Both the position numbers and the translations under genes were made by a program. This document shows, one piece after another, positions 8,940 to 16,995 of a stretch of DNA of 64,000 bases; within the stretch, counting starts at the first letter, position 1; each line of letters begins with the position of its first letter. Source of the stretch: CAZYME01 sp964648115 (GTDB taxonomy: Bacteria > Pseudomonadota > Gammaproteobacteria > Legionellales > Legionellaceae); assembly GCA_964648115.1 (NCBI GenBank), contig CAZYME010000004.1, forward strand, positions 45,516-109,515, written 5' to 3'. Below the pieces are notes generated by a model that did not search any database, was not told the origin of the DNA, and saw only the letters and a program-made list of their open reading frames with translations.

Positions 8940-8978
8940 ACGTGCTAATCCTGTATTAAAGTAAACCAATAAATCAGT

Positions 8979-9659
8979 TTATAGTTTTAATCTTCTGCTT
9001 AAATTAATAACGGGTCCTACTAGTTTACTTTTAACCTCGCTATCTACGCAGATGTTAGCCCAGGCGTCATTAATTGCGACTAATTCATATTCATGATTTT
9101 TCTTGGCAGACAGTTGTTTATATCTACGCACAATTACTGCTTGAGAATCTTCTAATTGAGCTACAACAAAACCGCCAGGATTTGGTTCTTGAGAGGGATC
9201 AATAATTAAAATATCATTTATTTTTAATTCAGGCTCCATGCTTTCATCTTTCACTCTAAGTGCAAAAGTATTTTCCCCTAGACATTCAGCAAGTTCATAG
9301 CTAATGGGTATAAATAACGAGTCTCTATCAGACCGCCCATTTTTGATAGCTTGAACAAATGTTGTTGGATCGCAAGCTTGCTGATGGTCTAACAAGGGAA
9401 TTAATGCGCCTACAGGGCCCTGATATAGGTGATAAGGCTGCTTACTATCGGTTAGGCACATTAAGTAAGCTGGAGAAACATCAAGTGCCTTCGCTAATTG
9501 CTTTATTTCCTCAGGTCCTGGGGTTCTTTCTCCTCGTTCATAATTATTAATCCGAGATATATTTAAATCATCAGTCAACTCAGCTAATGACTTCCTGGTT
9601 AACGCTCTACTTTCCCTTTCTTCTCGAATGCGGTTTCCGATTTTTGTTTTTATATTCAT
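8979..9659 (-). CDS. prpA: CI/LexA-like phage-type repressor (PrpA-like)
   Basis: A 226-residue protein with an N-terminal XRE helix-turn-helix (RIREERESRALTRKSLAELTDDLNISRINNYERGERTPGP, residues 9-48) and a C-terminal S24-like domain. The catalytic Ser is present in KDESMEPELKINDILIID; the expected Lys region reads VIVRRYKQL, so the dyad may be altered. In Legionella ICEs a phage-repressor-like gene sits divergent to lvrA and controls the transfer genes; the same order is seen here. It likely binds the palindrome in the 170-base divergent region and represses lvrABC-lvh until a stress signal. Confidence 0.85.
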   Translation of the reverse strand: MNIKTKIGNRIREERESRALTRKSLAELTDDLNISRINNYERGERTPGPEEIKQLAKALDVSPAYLMCLTDSKQPYHLYQGPVGALIPLLDHQQACDPTTFVQAIKNGRSDRDSLFIPISYELAECLGENTFALRVKDESMEPELKINDILIIDPSQEPNPGGFVVAQLEDSQAVIVRRYKQLSAKKNHEYELVAINDAWANICVDSEVKSKLVGPVINLSRRLKL

Positions 9660-9697
9660 AGAGTTATGTCGCTTTTATTAATTAAAATACAAATATA

Positions 9698-9726
9698 TTG
9701 ACAATAGCTCTATCCGTGCTAAATTA
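9698..9726 (+). promoter_or_regulatory. Putative promoter of the lvr/lvh operon
   Basis: TTGACA at 9698-9703 is followed after 16-17 bases by TAAATT/AAATTA (9720-9726). It points toward lvrA, whose start codon is about 105 bases downstream, and it lies in the region shared with the divergent repressor gene. Confidence 0.6.
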
Positions 9727-9735
9727 CATAAATAA

Positions 9736-9752
9736 ATGCTCGAATCGAGTAT
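9736..9752. promoter_or_regulatory. Candidate PrpA operator palindrome
   Basis: The 17-base sequence ATGCTCGAATCGAGTAT is a near-perfect palindrome (arms ATRCTCGA around a central A). It lies just downstream of the predicted lvr promoter -10 box, where a CI-like repressor would block transcription. Only one full copy is seen; binding by the PrpA-like protein is inferred from position. Confidence 0.6.
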
Positions 9753-9829
9753 TGATGTATTCTTTAAGAGTTATTATTACAAATTTAAAAACTAAAAGAT
9801 ATCACATAGACATGGAAGGCGGGTAAAGG

Positions 9830-10696
9830 ATGGATTTTTTAATTAAAGAGGAAGAACTAGGAGCTTTATATGGGCTACCTCATATACAGCAGCTAACTTA
9901 CTTAAGAGGGATTCGCCCTTATATGGACGTTAAAACAAATTTAGTGGGAATAAAGCGTCGCATCAGCTATCAATCGATAGCAGAGCAGCTTTACATCGAG
10001 CCTCATCCTGGCATTAAAAGTGTCAGTTTCACAAAAATTCAAATCAGACGTGCAGTAGTTTCATTAGCGCGCGCTGGGCTAATTACTGTTCAATCAGAAG
10101 GTATGCAACTTATTTTAAAATGCAATTTAGCATCCCCGCCTTATTCCGTCCAAAATAAAGTGATCACAAAGCCGACACACCAAGCGATCACAGATGAGCA
10201 AGCTATAACCCTTATCAACACTGAGTTTTTAAATGGTGATAATAAAAAAGCCGGCATAGGCGATCGGGCAAAAGCCGACATACCTCTAAAAGATAATAAT
10301 TATATATATTTATTATCTCAATTTGAAAAATTCTGGTCGCTCTATCCTGAGAAAAAATCCAAGCAAAGCGCTTGGGAGGTTTTTCAGTCGCTACACCCTG
10401 ACGAAATGTTATTTCGCAACATACTGAACGCCCTACATAACCAAATTCAAGAGCGAGTTGCAACGGAGGCGCAAGGCATTTGGGCTCCTCCCTGGAAATA
10501 CCCCGCCAACTGGTTAGCAAAACGCTCATTTGAAGATGAGGTCCCATTAAACAAAACAAAGGAGAATCAACATGCAAAAAATTGGAAATCTAATCAACCT
10601 CAATCAGGAAAAGACCTGTTCGCGTGCGATTTTGAATCAATCGAAGGAGAGCCAGATACACGCGACAACATTATCCCCTTCAAGCGTGCCACATAG
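9830..10696 (+). CDS. lvrA: LvrA-like regulator / replication-initiator-like protein
   Basis: A 288-residue protein with an N-terminal winged-helix-like part (LYGLPHIQQLTYLRGIRPYMDVKTNLVGIKRRISYQSIAEQLYIEP..KIQIRRAVVSLARAGLITVQSEG, residues 13-88) and a second segment near 165-230 (FEKFWSLYPEKKSKQSAWEVFQSLHPDE) resembling a domain common in phage replication proteins. Position first in the block, divergent from the phage-type repressor and followed by LvrB- and LvrC-like genes, matches lvrA of Legionella ICEs. GGGTAAAGG precedes the ATG. Probable DNA-binding regulator; the exact role is not readable. Confidence 0.75.
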   Translation: MDFLIKEEELGALYGLPHIQQLTYLRGIRPYMDVKTNLVGIKRRISYQSIAEQLYIEPHPGIKSVSFTKIQIRRAVVSLARAGLITVQSEGMQLILKCNLASPPYSVQNKVITKPTHQAITDEQAITLINTEFLNGDNKKAGIGDRAKADIPLKDNNYIYLLSQFEKFWSLYPEKKSKQSAWEVFQSLHPDEMLFRNILNALHNQIQERVATEAQGIWAPPWKYPANWLAKRSFEDEVPLNKTKENQHAKNWKSNQPQSGKDLFACDFESIEGEPDTRDNIIPFKRAT

Positions 10697-11030
10697 TCGT
10701 CGTAAGTGTATCGATCTCCTATTTTCACGATTCGCTGCAATCTACGGGCATCTGTGGCGCAGTCAATTTAAAACCGAAGAATTTTTGGAGTTTGGTAAGA
10801 AAGAATGGATTGATGGGCTTAGCACGTTTGATAGCGATATTTTACTGAAAGCAATTATACAGTGCCGTGAATCTTTCGCTACTCCACCTACATTACCGCA
10901 AGTGATAGAGGTGTGCCGAAAATTAAAAAAACGAAATGATTTTGTGGTTGCTAATCCCCATTTCAAAGCTGTTAAAAGTGACGTCGTTGCATACAACATT
11001 CAACGCTGCAGAGCATTATTAAGCAAATAA
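10572..11030 (+). CDS. lvrB: LvrB-like protein (phage replication P / helicase-loader-like)
   Basis: A 152-residue protein whose residues 45-125 (LFSRFAAIYGHLWRSQFKTEEFLEFGKKEWIDGLSTFDSDILLKAIIQCRESFATPPTLPQVIEVCRKL) have the layout of the phage replication P-like family (YGxxWxSQF, PPTLPEF). The ATG at 10572 has GGAG at 10561 and overlaps the lvrA 3' end by 125 bases in another frame; the first 45 residues, in the overlap, show no recognisable domain, so a later start is possible. It sits between lvrA and lvrC as in Legionella lvr loci. Confidence 0.75.
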   Translation: MQKIGNLINLNQEKTCSRAILNQSKESQIHATTLSPSSVPHSRRKCIDLLFSRFAAIYGHLWRSQFKTEEFLEFGKKEWIDGLSTFDSDILLKAIIQCRESFATPPTLPQVIEVCRKLKKRNDFVVANPHFKAVKSDVVAYNIQRCRALLSK

Positions 11031-11041
11031 AGGAGAAAGTC

Positions 11042-11227
11042 ATGTTGGTATTAACCAGAAAAATAGGTCAGCAGGTGTTGATTGATAAAGGCAGTATTCA
11101 AATAAAAGTTCTAAAAATTGACGATGGCATTATCAGCATTGGATTTAGTGCGCCTGAGCATATCGATATTGATAGAGAAGAGATTTATGTAAAAAAACTC
11201 ATGCAGCGAAATGAGGTTATGCGCTGA
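11042..11227 (+). CDS. lvrC: CsrA-family RNA-binding regulator LvrC
   Basis: The 61-residue product has the full CsrA fold: MLVLTRKIGQQVLID (Leu4 and Arg6 kept), IQIKVLKIDDGIISIGFSAPEHIDIDREEIY, with Arg44-type residue in REEIY present. CsrA dimers bind GGA motifs in mRNA leaders and alter translation. The usual His before REEIY is Asp here. A strong AAGGAG lies 7 bases before the ATG. ICE-borne CsrA paralogues in Legionella (LvrC/CsrT) are thought to adjust element and host gene expression; this copy sits directly upstream of the secretion genes. Confidence 0.92.
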   Translation: MLVLTRKIGQQVLIDKGSIQIKVLKIDDGIISIGFSAPEHIDIDREEIYVKKLMQRNEVMR

Positions 11228-11256
11228 ATTTAATCGATCAAACAGAAGGAAGCATC

Positions 11257-11631
11257 ATGAAATTATTATCTACAACTCTTCTAGCAGGCTTATTGCTAAG
11301 CCCAATCAGTCAGGCAGAAAACCTCTCTCGTTTTGAGATAGGACATCAATGCATGGAGGTATCAAATGCATTGCATACCTTGGCCACGCACAATCGAGCC
11401 AGCCTTTGTGCTACCGATATGGAGGTAACAAGCGCTTTTGTGGAAGCCGCTGGCAATGAGCTTTATAGAGGGAGTAACACCAAAGCTCTTCGTTTGATTA
11501 TCAATAGCCAAAATGAGTTACAGGGAATGAGTGGAGCACGTTCTTATTGTGTCCCGTATGCAACAGATATCCGATTTTTTCTTAATCGAGTCAACACCCT
11601 AAAAATCGACATACTCAATTTGGACGCTTAA
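11257..11631 (+). CDS. Small secreted protein of the lvh operon, unrecognised
   Basis: A 124-residue protein with a clear signal peptide (MKLLSTTLLAGLLLSPISQA, cut before ENLS) and three Cys residues in the mature part, near residues 32, 51 and 98. It sits between lvrC and lvhB2, where a VirB1 transglycosylase might be expected, but I see no lytic-transglycosylase Glu/Ser motif. Probable periplasmic component of, or passenger in, the conjugation operon. AGAAGGAAG precedes the ATG. Confidence 0.7.
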   Translation: MKLLSTTLLAGLLLSPISQAENLSRFEIGHQCMEVSNALHTLATHNRASLCATDMEVTSAFVEAAGNELYRGSNTKALRLIINSQNELQGMSGARSYCVPYATDIRFFLNRVNTLKIDILNLDA

Positions 11632-11644
11632 GACGGAGAACAAC

Positions 11645-11935
11645 ATGATTAAAGGGTTAAAAAAAATGACACATCGCATTAGCGAGACAATGGTAGCGTT
11701 ACTTATCTTACTACCAACGGCTACGCATGCGGCAACCATTGAGAGCATTCTAAATAAAGGGGTGCATTTTCTACAAGGACCTGTGGCCAAATCGCTAGGG
11801 CTTTTGGCAATCATCGGCTCAGGATTTTTTTGTTTATCTCAACAACAGCTTCCTAAAGACAAATTTATAATGATTTTAGTGGGTCTTGGAATCATCTTTG
11901 GCGGAAATTCCATTTATTCTATGTTAGTAGGGTAG
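11645..11935 (+). CDS. lvhB2: VirB2-type major pilin
   Basis: A 96-residue pre-pilin: signal segment ending ATHAAT, then a short polar part and two hydrophobic helices (VAKSLGLLAIIGSGFFCL and FIMILVGLGIIFGGNSIYSMLVG) typical of VirB2/TrbC pilins. It would form the conjugative pilus after processing at the inner membrane. GACGGAG lies just upstream, 13 bases after the previous stop. It precedes VirB3 and VirB4 in the canonical order. Confidence 0.88.
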   Translation: MIKGLKKMTHRISETMVALLILLPTATHAATIESILNKGVHFLQGPVAKSLGLLAIIGSGFFCLSQQQLPKDKFIMILVGLGIIFGGNSIYSMLVG

Positions 11936-11941
11936 GGCGTT

Positions 11942-12232
11942 ATGAAGCAAGGGCTAGAAACAAACGCTATCTTTGGCGCTCTCACGCGCCCTGCAATGAC
12001 CGCAGGCGTCACCTTCGAATACCATGGGTTAAATTTAATGGTATCCGTATGTGCCTTTATTGCATTGGGCAATTTGTTATATGGATTCATTTTTATTCCT
12101 ATTCATGCTTTTGGCTGGTTGGTGTGTCGTTATGACACACATTTTTTCACACTAGCCTATAAACGGTTTTTTCTACTACCACGTATGCCTAATCAATCCA
12201 TTTGGGGAGTGAGAGCTTATGAGCCTTATTAA
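11942..12232 (+). CDS. lvhB3: VirB3 inner-membrane protein
   Basis: A 96-residue protein with the VirB3 signature: an N-terminal FGALTRPAMTAGV motif followed by two hydrophobic stretches (LNLMVSVCAFIALGNLLYGFIFIPIHAFGWLVC). VirB3 associates with the VirB4 ATPase at the inner membrane. Its end overlaps the start of virB4 by 14 bases, indicating translational coupling. Confidence 0.88.
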   Translation: MKQGLETNAIFGALTRPAMTAGVTFEYHGLNLMVSVCAFIALGNLLYGFIFIPIHAFGWLVCRYDTHFFTLAYKRFFLLPRMPNQSIWGVRAYEPY

Positions 12233-14705
12233 CACGCTCAAAAAGGCGCGTGATGAAGCAAAAATATCCAGTCTTTTTCCCATCACACATTTAAATTCAG
12301 CAAGGATTTTCGAGTCAAAGGAAGGATTTCTTGGCTCGGTCATACGGCTTGAAGGTGTTCCCTTTGTTACCGAAGGTCCTCAAAAATTAAATGCGCTATC
12401 ACATACGCTGCATACGGCTATTTCTGCAATAGATGAGCGTTTTATTTGTTATGTCAGCGTATTAAGAAAAAAAGAAAACAGCCACTTGGCCGGGGAGTTT
12501 TCCTCAGTCTTTGCCAAACGTATTAACGATAAATACCATGCCCGATTTAAACATTGTGCACTTTATAAAAATAGCCTTTATCTCACCCTCTTGCTCAAAG
12601 GCGATACCTCAACGTATACCGCCAAAAGTATCAACTGGTGTAAACGCTTGCTGGATATGGCTTCAACAGATTCTCAAGCATTACGACGACTAGAAAACAT
12701 CAGTACATTAACAAGCAAAGTAGATCAACTGTTATCATCACTTTCCAAATTTAAGCCTGTGCGCTTAGGGGATAATGATGAGCAACTTGGGTTTAGCGAA
12801 TTAATCGAATTCTTATCGCTTATCCCTAACCGAGGCGAAGGTGTTAAGTTTCGCAGTGTCACCCAAACACCTGTTATATCAAAGAGCATTCCCACTACGT
12901 TTCTTGATGAAGCACTTTATCCTGAGGGTCATCTGGGCCACCATGTCGCGGCTCATCAAATTCTCTTTGGTGACTATATCCAATTCCAAGGTCCTACAAA
13001 AAACGATATTCAATTTGGTGCGGTTTTATCAGTTAAAAAATACGGGCAAGAGAGTGCCAGTGTTATTCTTGACCCGTTATTAAGTCTCGATTGTGAGTTT
13101 ATTGCGACGCATTCCTTTGCACCTATTCCTCGGGATGCAGCGCTAAAGACAATCCATATAAAGCGCAGCAAATTAAATAATGCAGGCGATTGTGGGGTGA
13201 CCCAAATAACAGCCTTAACGCAACTTGAAGACAAGATTGCGAGTGAATTGGCATTGCTTGGGCATCATCACAACACGCTCATGCTAATCGCTCCAACAAT
13301 AAAGTTGCTTGAAAAAGCAATTAACGATGCGGTGAAGGCCTATGCGCATTCAGGTTTTGTCGTCATCAAAGAAAGCTTAGGGCAGGAACCTGCTTTCTGG
13401 TCACAAATTCCAGGTAATCATGCGCTCATCGCGCGTGCAAGCCTTATTACCTCACACAATTTTGTAGATTTTTGCGCGCTACATAACTACCAGACAGGAT
13501 TTAGAGATAAAAATCATCTGGGCAGTGCAGTGACATTGCTCGAAACGCCGTCTAAAACCCCAGTGTGGTTTAATTACCATAGCCAAAGTAGTAAAACCAA
13601 TCCTGCTAAAGGGCATTCCGTTATTTTTGGTGGCAACAATGCGGGCAAAACAACCCTTGTGTCGTTCATGGATTCTCAGATGGGTCGTTATGGCGGCAAA
13701 AGTTTTTTTCTAGACCGCGATCAAGCCTCACGTATTTATGTCCTTGCTTCAGGGCATAGCAGTTACACCGTTATTCACCCCAAATTTCAGGACACTATTC
13801 AGATGAATCCATTGCAACTGCCGGCTTCGTCTGAAAACCGCACGTTTATAAAGGCGTGGATGGCAGAGCTTATCAAACACCCTGCGGAAGATACTATCCC
13901 AAGCACGATTGCGGAGCAGATTAATGAATGTGTGGATTATAATTTTGACCATTTGGAAAAGTCTTACCGCACCTTAAGTAATTTGGCGAAGTGTCTCCCC
14001 ATTGATTTTCAATGCTGGCCTGAACTTCGTCGTTGGTTGAAGGGAGACGGGGCATTTGGGGATGGCGAGTTTGCATGGCTTTTTGATAATGTTGAGGATG
14101 CACTCGAATTAGAGTTTGATAAGGTAGGCTTTGATATCACCTACCTTATGGATGAAGTAAGTCCACTTATTTCAACACCTGTCTACCTCTACTTAGTGCA
14201 TCGCATGCGCCAATGTCTCGATGGACGGTTAACAACATTTATCATTGATGAAGCCTTCCAAGTATTTAATTCACCGTTTTGGGTAAAGTTATTACGAGAT
14301 TGGTTGCCAACCATTCGAAAGAAAAACGGTCATTTTATCTTCATGACCCAATCACCTCAAACGGTCATTGATTCAGAGATAAGCCCCATCATTTTAGATA
14401 ACGTGGCTACCATGCTGTTATTTCCAAATGAATTAGCTTCACGTGCCACCTACGTAGACCATTTAAAGCTCACCGATGCGCAATATCAAACACTGACGCA
14501 AGTTTCACCTGAATCGCGCCTTTTTTTATACAAGCAAGGGAATGAGGCTATTTTATGCAAATTAGATTTAAGCCAATTGGAAGATGAAATACGCGTTCTT
14601 TCCGGTAATGAAAAATCGGTGCGTCTGCTTGATGAAATACTCAAAGAGACAGGAGATGACCCCAAGCTGTGGCTTCCATTATTTCTTGCAAGGAGTGCCG
14701 CATGA
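12219..14705 (+). CDS. lvhB4: VirB4 conjugation ATPase
   Basis: An 828-residue VirB4/CagE/TrbE-family ATPase that powers pilus assembly and substrate transfer at the cytoplasmic face of the inner membrane. An N-terminal CagE/VirB4 domain (about 1-420) precedes the ATPase core. Walker A is unusual, GGNNAGKT (residues 471-478) in place of GxTGxGKS/T. Walker B is TTFIIDEAFQVF, followed by the conserved WLPTIRKKNGHFIFMTQSP. It overlaps virB3 by 14 bases and shares ATGA with the next gene. Confidence 0.95.
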   Translation: MSLINTLKKARDEAKISSLFPITHLNSARIFESKEGFLGSVIRLEGVPFVTEGPQKLNALSHTLHTAISAIDERFICYVSVLRKKENSHLAGEFSSVFAKRINDKYHARFKHCALYKNSLYLTLLLKGDTSTYTAKSINWCKRLLDMASTDSQALRRLENISTLTSKVDQLLSSLSKFKPVRLGDNDEQLGFSELIEFLSLIPNRGEGVKFRSVTQTPVISKSIPTTFLDEALYPEGHLGHHVAAHQILFGDYIQFQGPTKNDIQFGAVLSVKKYGQESASVILDPLLSLDCEFIATHSFAPIPRDAALKTIHIKRSKLNNAGDCGVTQITALTQLEDKIASELALLGHHHNTLMLIAPTIKLLEKAINDAVKAYAHSGFVVIKESLGQEPAFWSQIPGNHALIARASLITSHNFVDFCALHNYQTGFRDKNHLGSAVTLLETPSKTPVWFNYHSQSSKTNPAKGHSVIFGGNNAGKTTLVSFMDSQMGRYGGKSFFLDRDQASRIYVLASGHSSYTVIHPKFQDTIQMNPLQLPASSENRTFIKAWMAELIKHPAEDTIPSTIAEQINECVDYNFDHLEKSYRTLSNLAKCLPIDFQCWPELRRWLKGDGAFGDGEFAWLFDNVEDALELEFDKVGFDITYLMDEVSPLISTPVYLYLVHRMRQCLDGRLTTFIIDEAFQVFNSPFWVKLLRDWLPTIRKKNGHFIFMTQSPQTVIDSEISPIILDNVATMLLFPNELASRATYVDHLKLTDAQYQTLTQVSPESRLFLYKQGNEAILCKLDLSQLEDEIRVLSGNEKSVRLLDEILKETGDDPKLWLPLFLARSAA

Positions 14706-15439
14706 AAGGTCCACTTAAAGGAAAGGTAAGCGCGCTTGTTCTTCTGTATTTCTTATCGCCCATAGCCTCCGCCGATATTATTGGGGTGGGAGATGCAGCT
14801 CTACTCGTTAAAGCGGTTGAACAATTAAAACAATTACAAGATCAATACGAACTGCTTAAGAATACCTATAGCAACGGAAAATCCCAGTTAGACAGCATCA
14901 ACCGTTTAAAGGATTTCAACAGTGGCTCTTACGGTTTTGGCTCGCTTGAAAATGGTATGGATGAGCTTCGAAACTGGCAGTCTTCAGCCGATAGCTGGGA
15001 GGATGCCTTAAAAAATATTTCAGGTGGGAACAAAGAGCGTTATGCAGAACTTGTTCGCGCCTACGAAGCAGCTCACCCCACGATAAGTGAAGCGGAGTAC
15101 AGTAAAGGAGCAAGTCCTGAGCGTTTAGCTCAATACCGGCAAAATAAAACTGTTAATAGAGCTCTGAGTGTTGAAACCACCTATGCCTTTAATGAAATTA
15201 ACAAGCACTTAAAAAGCATTCATACCTTATCAAGCCAAATCGAGAAAGCACCTAATACCAAAAGTGCGGTTGATCTTAATTCACGTCTGGTCGCAGAGCT
15301 TGCCTATATCCAAGTGCTCAATTTGAAATTACAAACCCTTGTCAGCCAGCAGCTTGTCCAAAACGGGGCAAATGAACTAGCTGAAGAAAGCGAGATGATT
15401 CGATTTAACACGCTATCTGATAGTGCCGGAGATAAATGA
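14702..15439 (+). CDS. lvhB5: VirB5-type minor pilus / adhesin protein
   Basis: A 245-residue protein beginning at the ATGA overlap with virB4, which supports this start over any upstream codon. The signal peptide (KGKVSALVLLYFLSPIASA) is followed by the VirB5/TrbJ pattern: GVGDAALLVKAVEQLKQLQDQYELLKNTY, a Gly/Ser linker and long helices to the end. VirB5 localises to the pilus tip in other systems. The position between virB4 and the lipoprotein genes fits. Confidence 0.88.
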   Translation: MKGPLKGKVSALVLLYFLSPIASADIIGVGDAALLVKAVEQLKQLQDQYELLKNTYSNGKSQLDSINRLKDFNSGSYGFGSLENGMDELRNWQSSADSWEDALKNISGGNKERYAELVRAYEAAHPTISEAEYSKGASPERLAQYRQNKTVNRALSVETTYAFNEINKHLKSIHTLSSQIEKAPNTKSAVDLNSRLVAELAYIQVLNLKLQTLVSQQLVQNGANELAEESEMIRFNTLSDSAGDK

Positions 15440-15579
15440 TGATGTTTTTTATGCGAGCTTTAAGTCTATTGCTTTTGACCGCGTTGGTGTCGTGCTCGAA
15501 ACCACATGATTTGGATACCCCATGCCCTAATTATGGACGTCATTGTCCACAGTTACCGATAAATGAATCGCTTAATTGA
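15436..15579 (+). CDS. Small VirB7-like lipoprotein
   Basis: A 47-residue reading frame starting with three consecutive ATG codons that overlap the virB5 stop. It encodes a lipoprotein signal, RALSLLLLTALVSC (lipobox LVSC, Cys at residue 20), and a short mature part with Cys residues (TPCPNYGRHCPQL). Size, lipobox and position before virB6/B8/B9 are those of VirB7, the outer-membrane partner of VirB9. The assignment rests on these, as VirB7 proteins share little sequence. Confidence 0.72.
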   Translation: MMMFFMRALSLLLLTALVSCSKPHDLDTPCPNYGRHCPQLPINESLN

Positions 15580-15605
15580 CACTAACCAATCCTTAAGGAG
15601 CACGT

Positions 15606-15980
15606 ATGAAAAAAAGAACCGCGTTAATTGCACTCTTCACCACTGCTTGTCTGCTATCAGCGTGCCATAAAAATCAACTCACCACCCATTCAGAGGAAAA
15701 GAGCATTGGGTTTTTAATCGAGGCCTCGCATGCAGCAGGGATACATTTAAATTTAACAACGCCGTCGGGAAGTTATACCTATAGGGATTGTATGCAGAAA
15801 AAGGCAGGTACTGCTGATTGCGAGACCTTGTTTAATGCCATGGTGCAATTTGCTAATAAAAATTCCAATAGTGAATTCAAAGGTATCACGTTAGCGGAGT
15901 TAAAAGACGTTGCGTTTTTTAACACCATTGAAGAGCGTTATGACGAAACCTTGTTTTATACGCCAGCCGAGGAAAAATAA
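15606..15980 (+). CDS. Lipoprotein of the lvh operon, possibly exclusion-type
   Basis: A 124-residue lipoprotein with signal KKRTALIALFTTACLLSAC (lipobox LSAC). The mature part contains CMQKKAGTADC, two Cys about ten residues apart, and EERYDETLFYTPAEEK at the end. Small lipoproteins with a spaced Cys pair in this operon position include entry-exclusion proteins of the EexN type, but the match is weak. AAGGAG lies upstream; the stop is immediately before virB6. Confidence 0.7.
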   Translation: MKKRTALIALFTTACLLSACHKNQLTTHSEEKSIGFLIEASHAAGIHLNLTTPSGSYTYRDCMQKKAGTADCETLFNAMVQFANKNSNSEFKGITLAELKDVAFFNTIEERYDETLFYTPAEEK

Positions 15981-15981
15981 C

Positions 15982-16995
15982 ATGAGTTCACCTAAATACG
16001 ACAATGTGGTGGTCAGTCTTACCTCTCAAATTGATACTTTGATGAATAATTTCATCTTTAATGGCTACAACGCCTTAGTAGATGCATTGACTAAGCCATT
16101 AGCGGCATTAAGCCTTCTTTTTATTGTTCTGGCAGGCTATGGCATAACCCAAGGCTTTATTAAATCTCCATTAAAAGAATTGTATAAATTTAGTCTTCGC
16201 TTAGGGGGTATTTATTTCTTTGCTATGAACTGGGGAAATTTCTCATCTTATATGGTGGGCTTATTTATTGATGGTGCAGGCCATTTGGGGGCAACGCTCA
16301 TGAAAGGCACACATATAGCTGGGAGCACCACGCACGGTAATATTATGCAAGGGCTTCAATCCGTTTTCACAGAGGTCATTAAAGTCGGCACGTGGACAAT
16401 TAAAAAAGCATCCTTGCGGCATTTGGGTCCTTATTACACGGCGCTGATGATTTATATATCAGGCATTGCCGTGGTGTTATTGGCACTCTTTGAAATCGTG
16501 GTGGCGAAAATTATGCTCTCCCTTTGCTTGTGTACCGCACCGCTCTTTTTTCTTTTTACGCTCTTTGAAAAAACGCGCTCCTTTTTCGACCGTTGGTTAG
16601 GCTTTGTCGTGGGTTATTCGTTAGTGCTCGTTTTGGTATCAAGTGTCGTTGGTCTTTGCATGAGCCTTATTCATTGGTCTGTCGCGGGCTACAGCGCAAA
16701 TCACGCTGCAAGCATTGACTCTGTGGGTTGGATCCCTATTTTTCTTATTGCGGCGTTGAGTGTGGTTTGTATCACGCAGGCCGCTAATATTGCGAAAAAT
16801 ATAGGTGGGGCATGTCATACGGCGGGCGGCGCTTCCATGGCGATGGGTTTGATGGGTGGGGTTGCGGGTAGTGCCATGGCCTTGAGGAGCGTATTTAAAA
16901 AAGAAAATACCGAGAGATTATTGCCGCAAAGTAATCCAGCCGCGAGCGGTAATCTCATGGCAAACATCCACAATTCTCTACGAGGTGAAGTATGA
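15982..16995 (+). CDS. lvhB6: VirB6 polytopic inner-membrane protein
   Basis: A 337-residue protein with a TrbL/VirB6 architecture: a short N-terminal part with LTSQIDTLMNNFIFNGYNALVDAL, then about six hydrophobic helices (ALSLLFIVLAGYGITQGF, LGGIYFFAMNWGNFSSYMVGLF, MIYISGIAVVLLALFEIVVAKIMLSLCLCTAPLFFLFTLF, LGFVVGYSLVLVLVSSVVGLCM, IPIFLIAALSVVCITQ) and a Gly-rich tail. VirB6 forms part of the inner-membrane channel. ATG 15982 follows the previous stop directly; an upstream in-frame start inside the lipoprotein gene is less likely. Confidence 0.9.
   Translation: MSSPKYDNVVVSLTSQIDTLMNNFIFNGYNALVDALTKPLAALSLLFIVLAGYGITQGFIKSPLKELYKFSLRLGGIYFFAMNWGNFSSYMVGLFIDGAGHLGATLMKGTHIAGSTTHGNIMQGLQSVFTEVIKVGTWTIKKASLRHLGPYYTALMIYISGIAVVLLALFEIVVAKIMLSLCLCTAPLFFLFTLFEKTRSFFDRWLGFVVGYSLVLVLVSSVVGLCMSLIHWSVAGYSANHAASIDSVGWIPIFLIAALSVVCITQAANIAKNIGGACHTAGGASMAMGLMGGVAGSAMALRSVFKKENTERLLPQSNPAASGNLMANIHNSLRGEV

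Noticed and set aside
10215..10577. 120-codon minus-strand frame inside lvrA
   Set aside because: Antisense to a well-supported gene and without protein-like composition.
11257..11631. VirB1 lytic transglycosylase
   Set aside because: Signal peptide and position fit, but the catalytic Glu/Ser motif and family length are absent.
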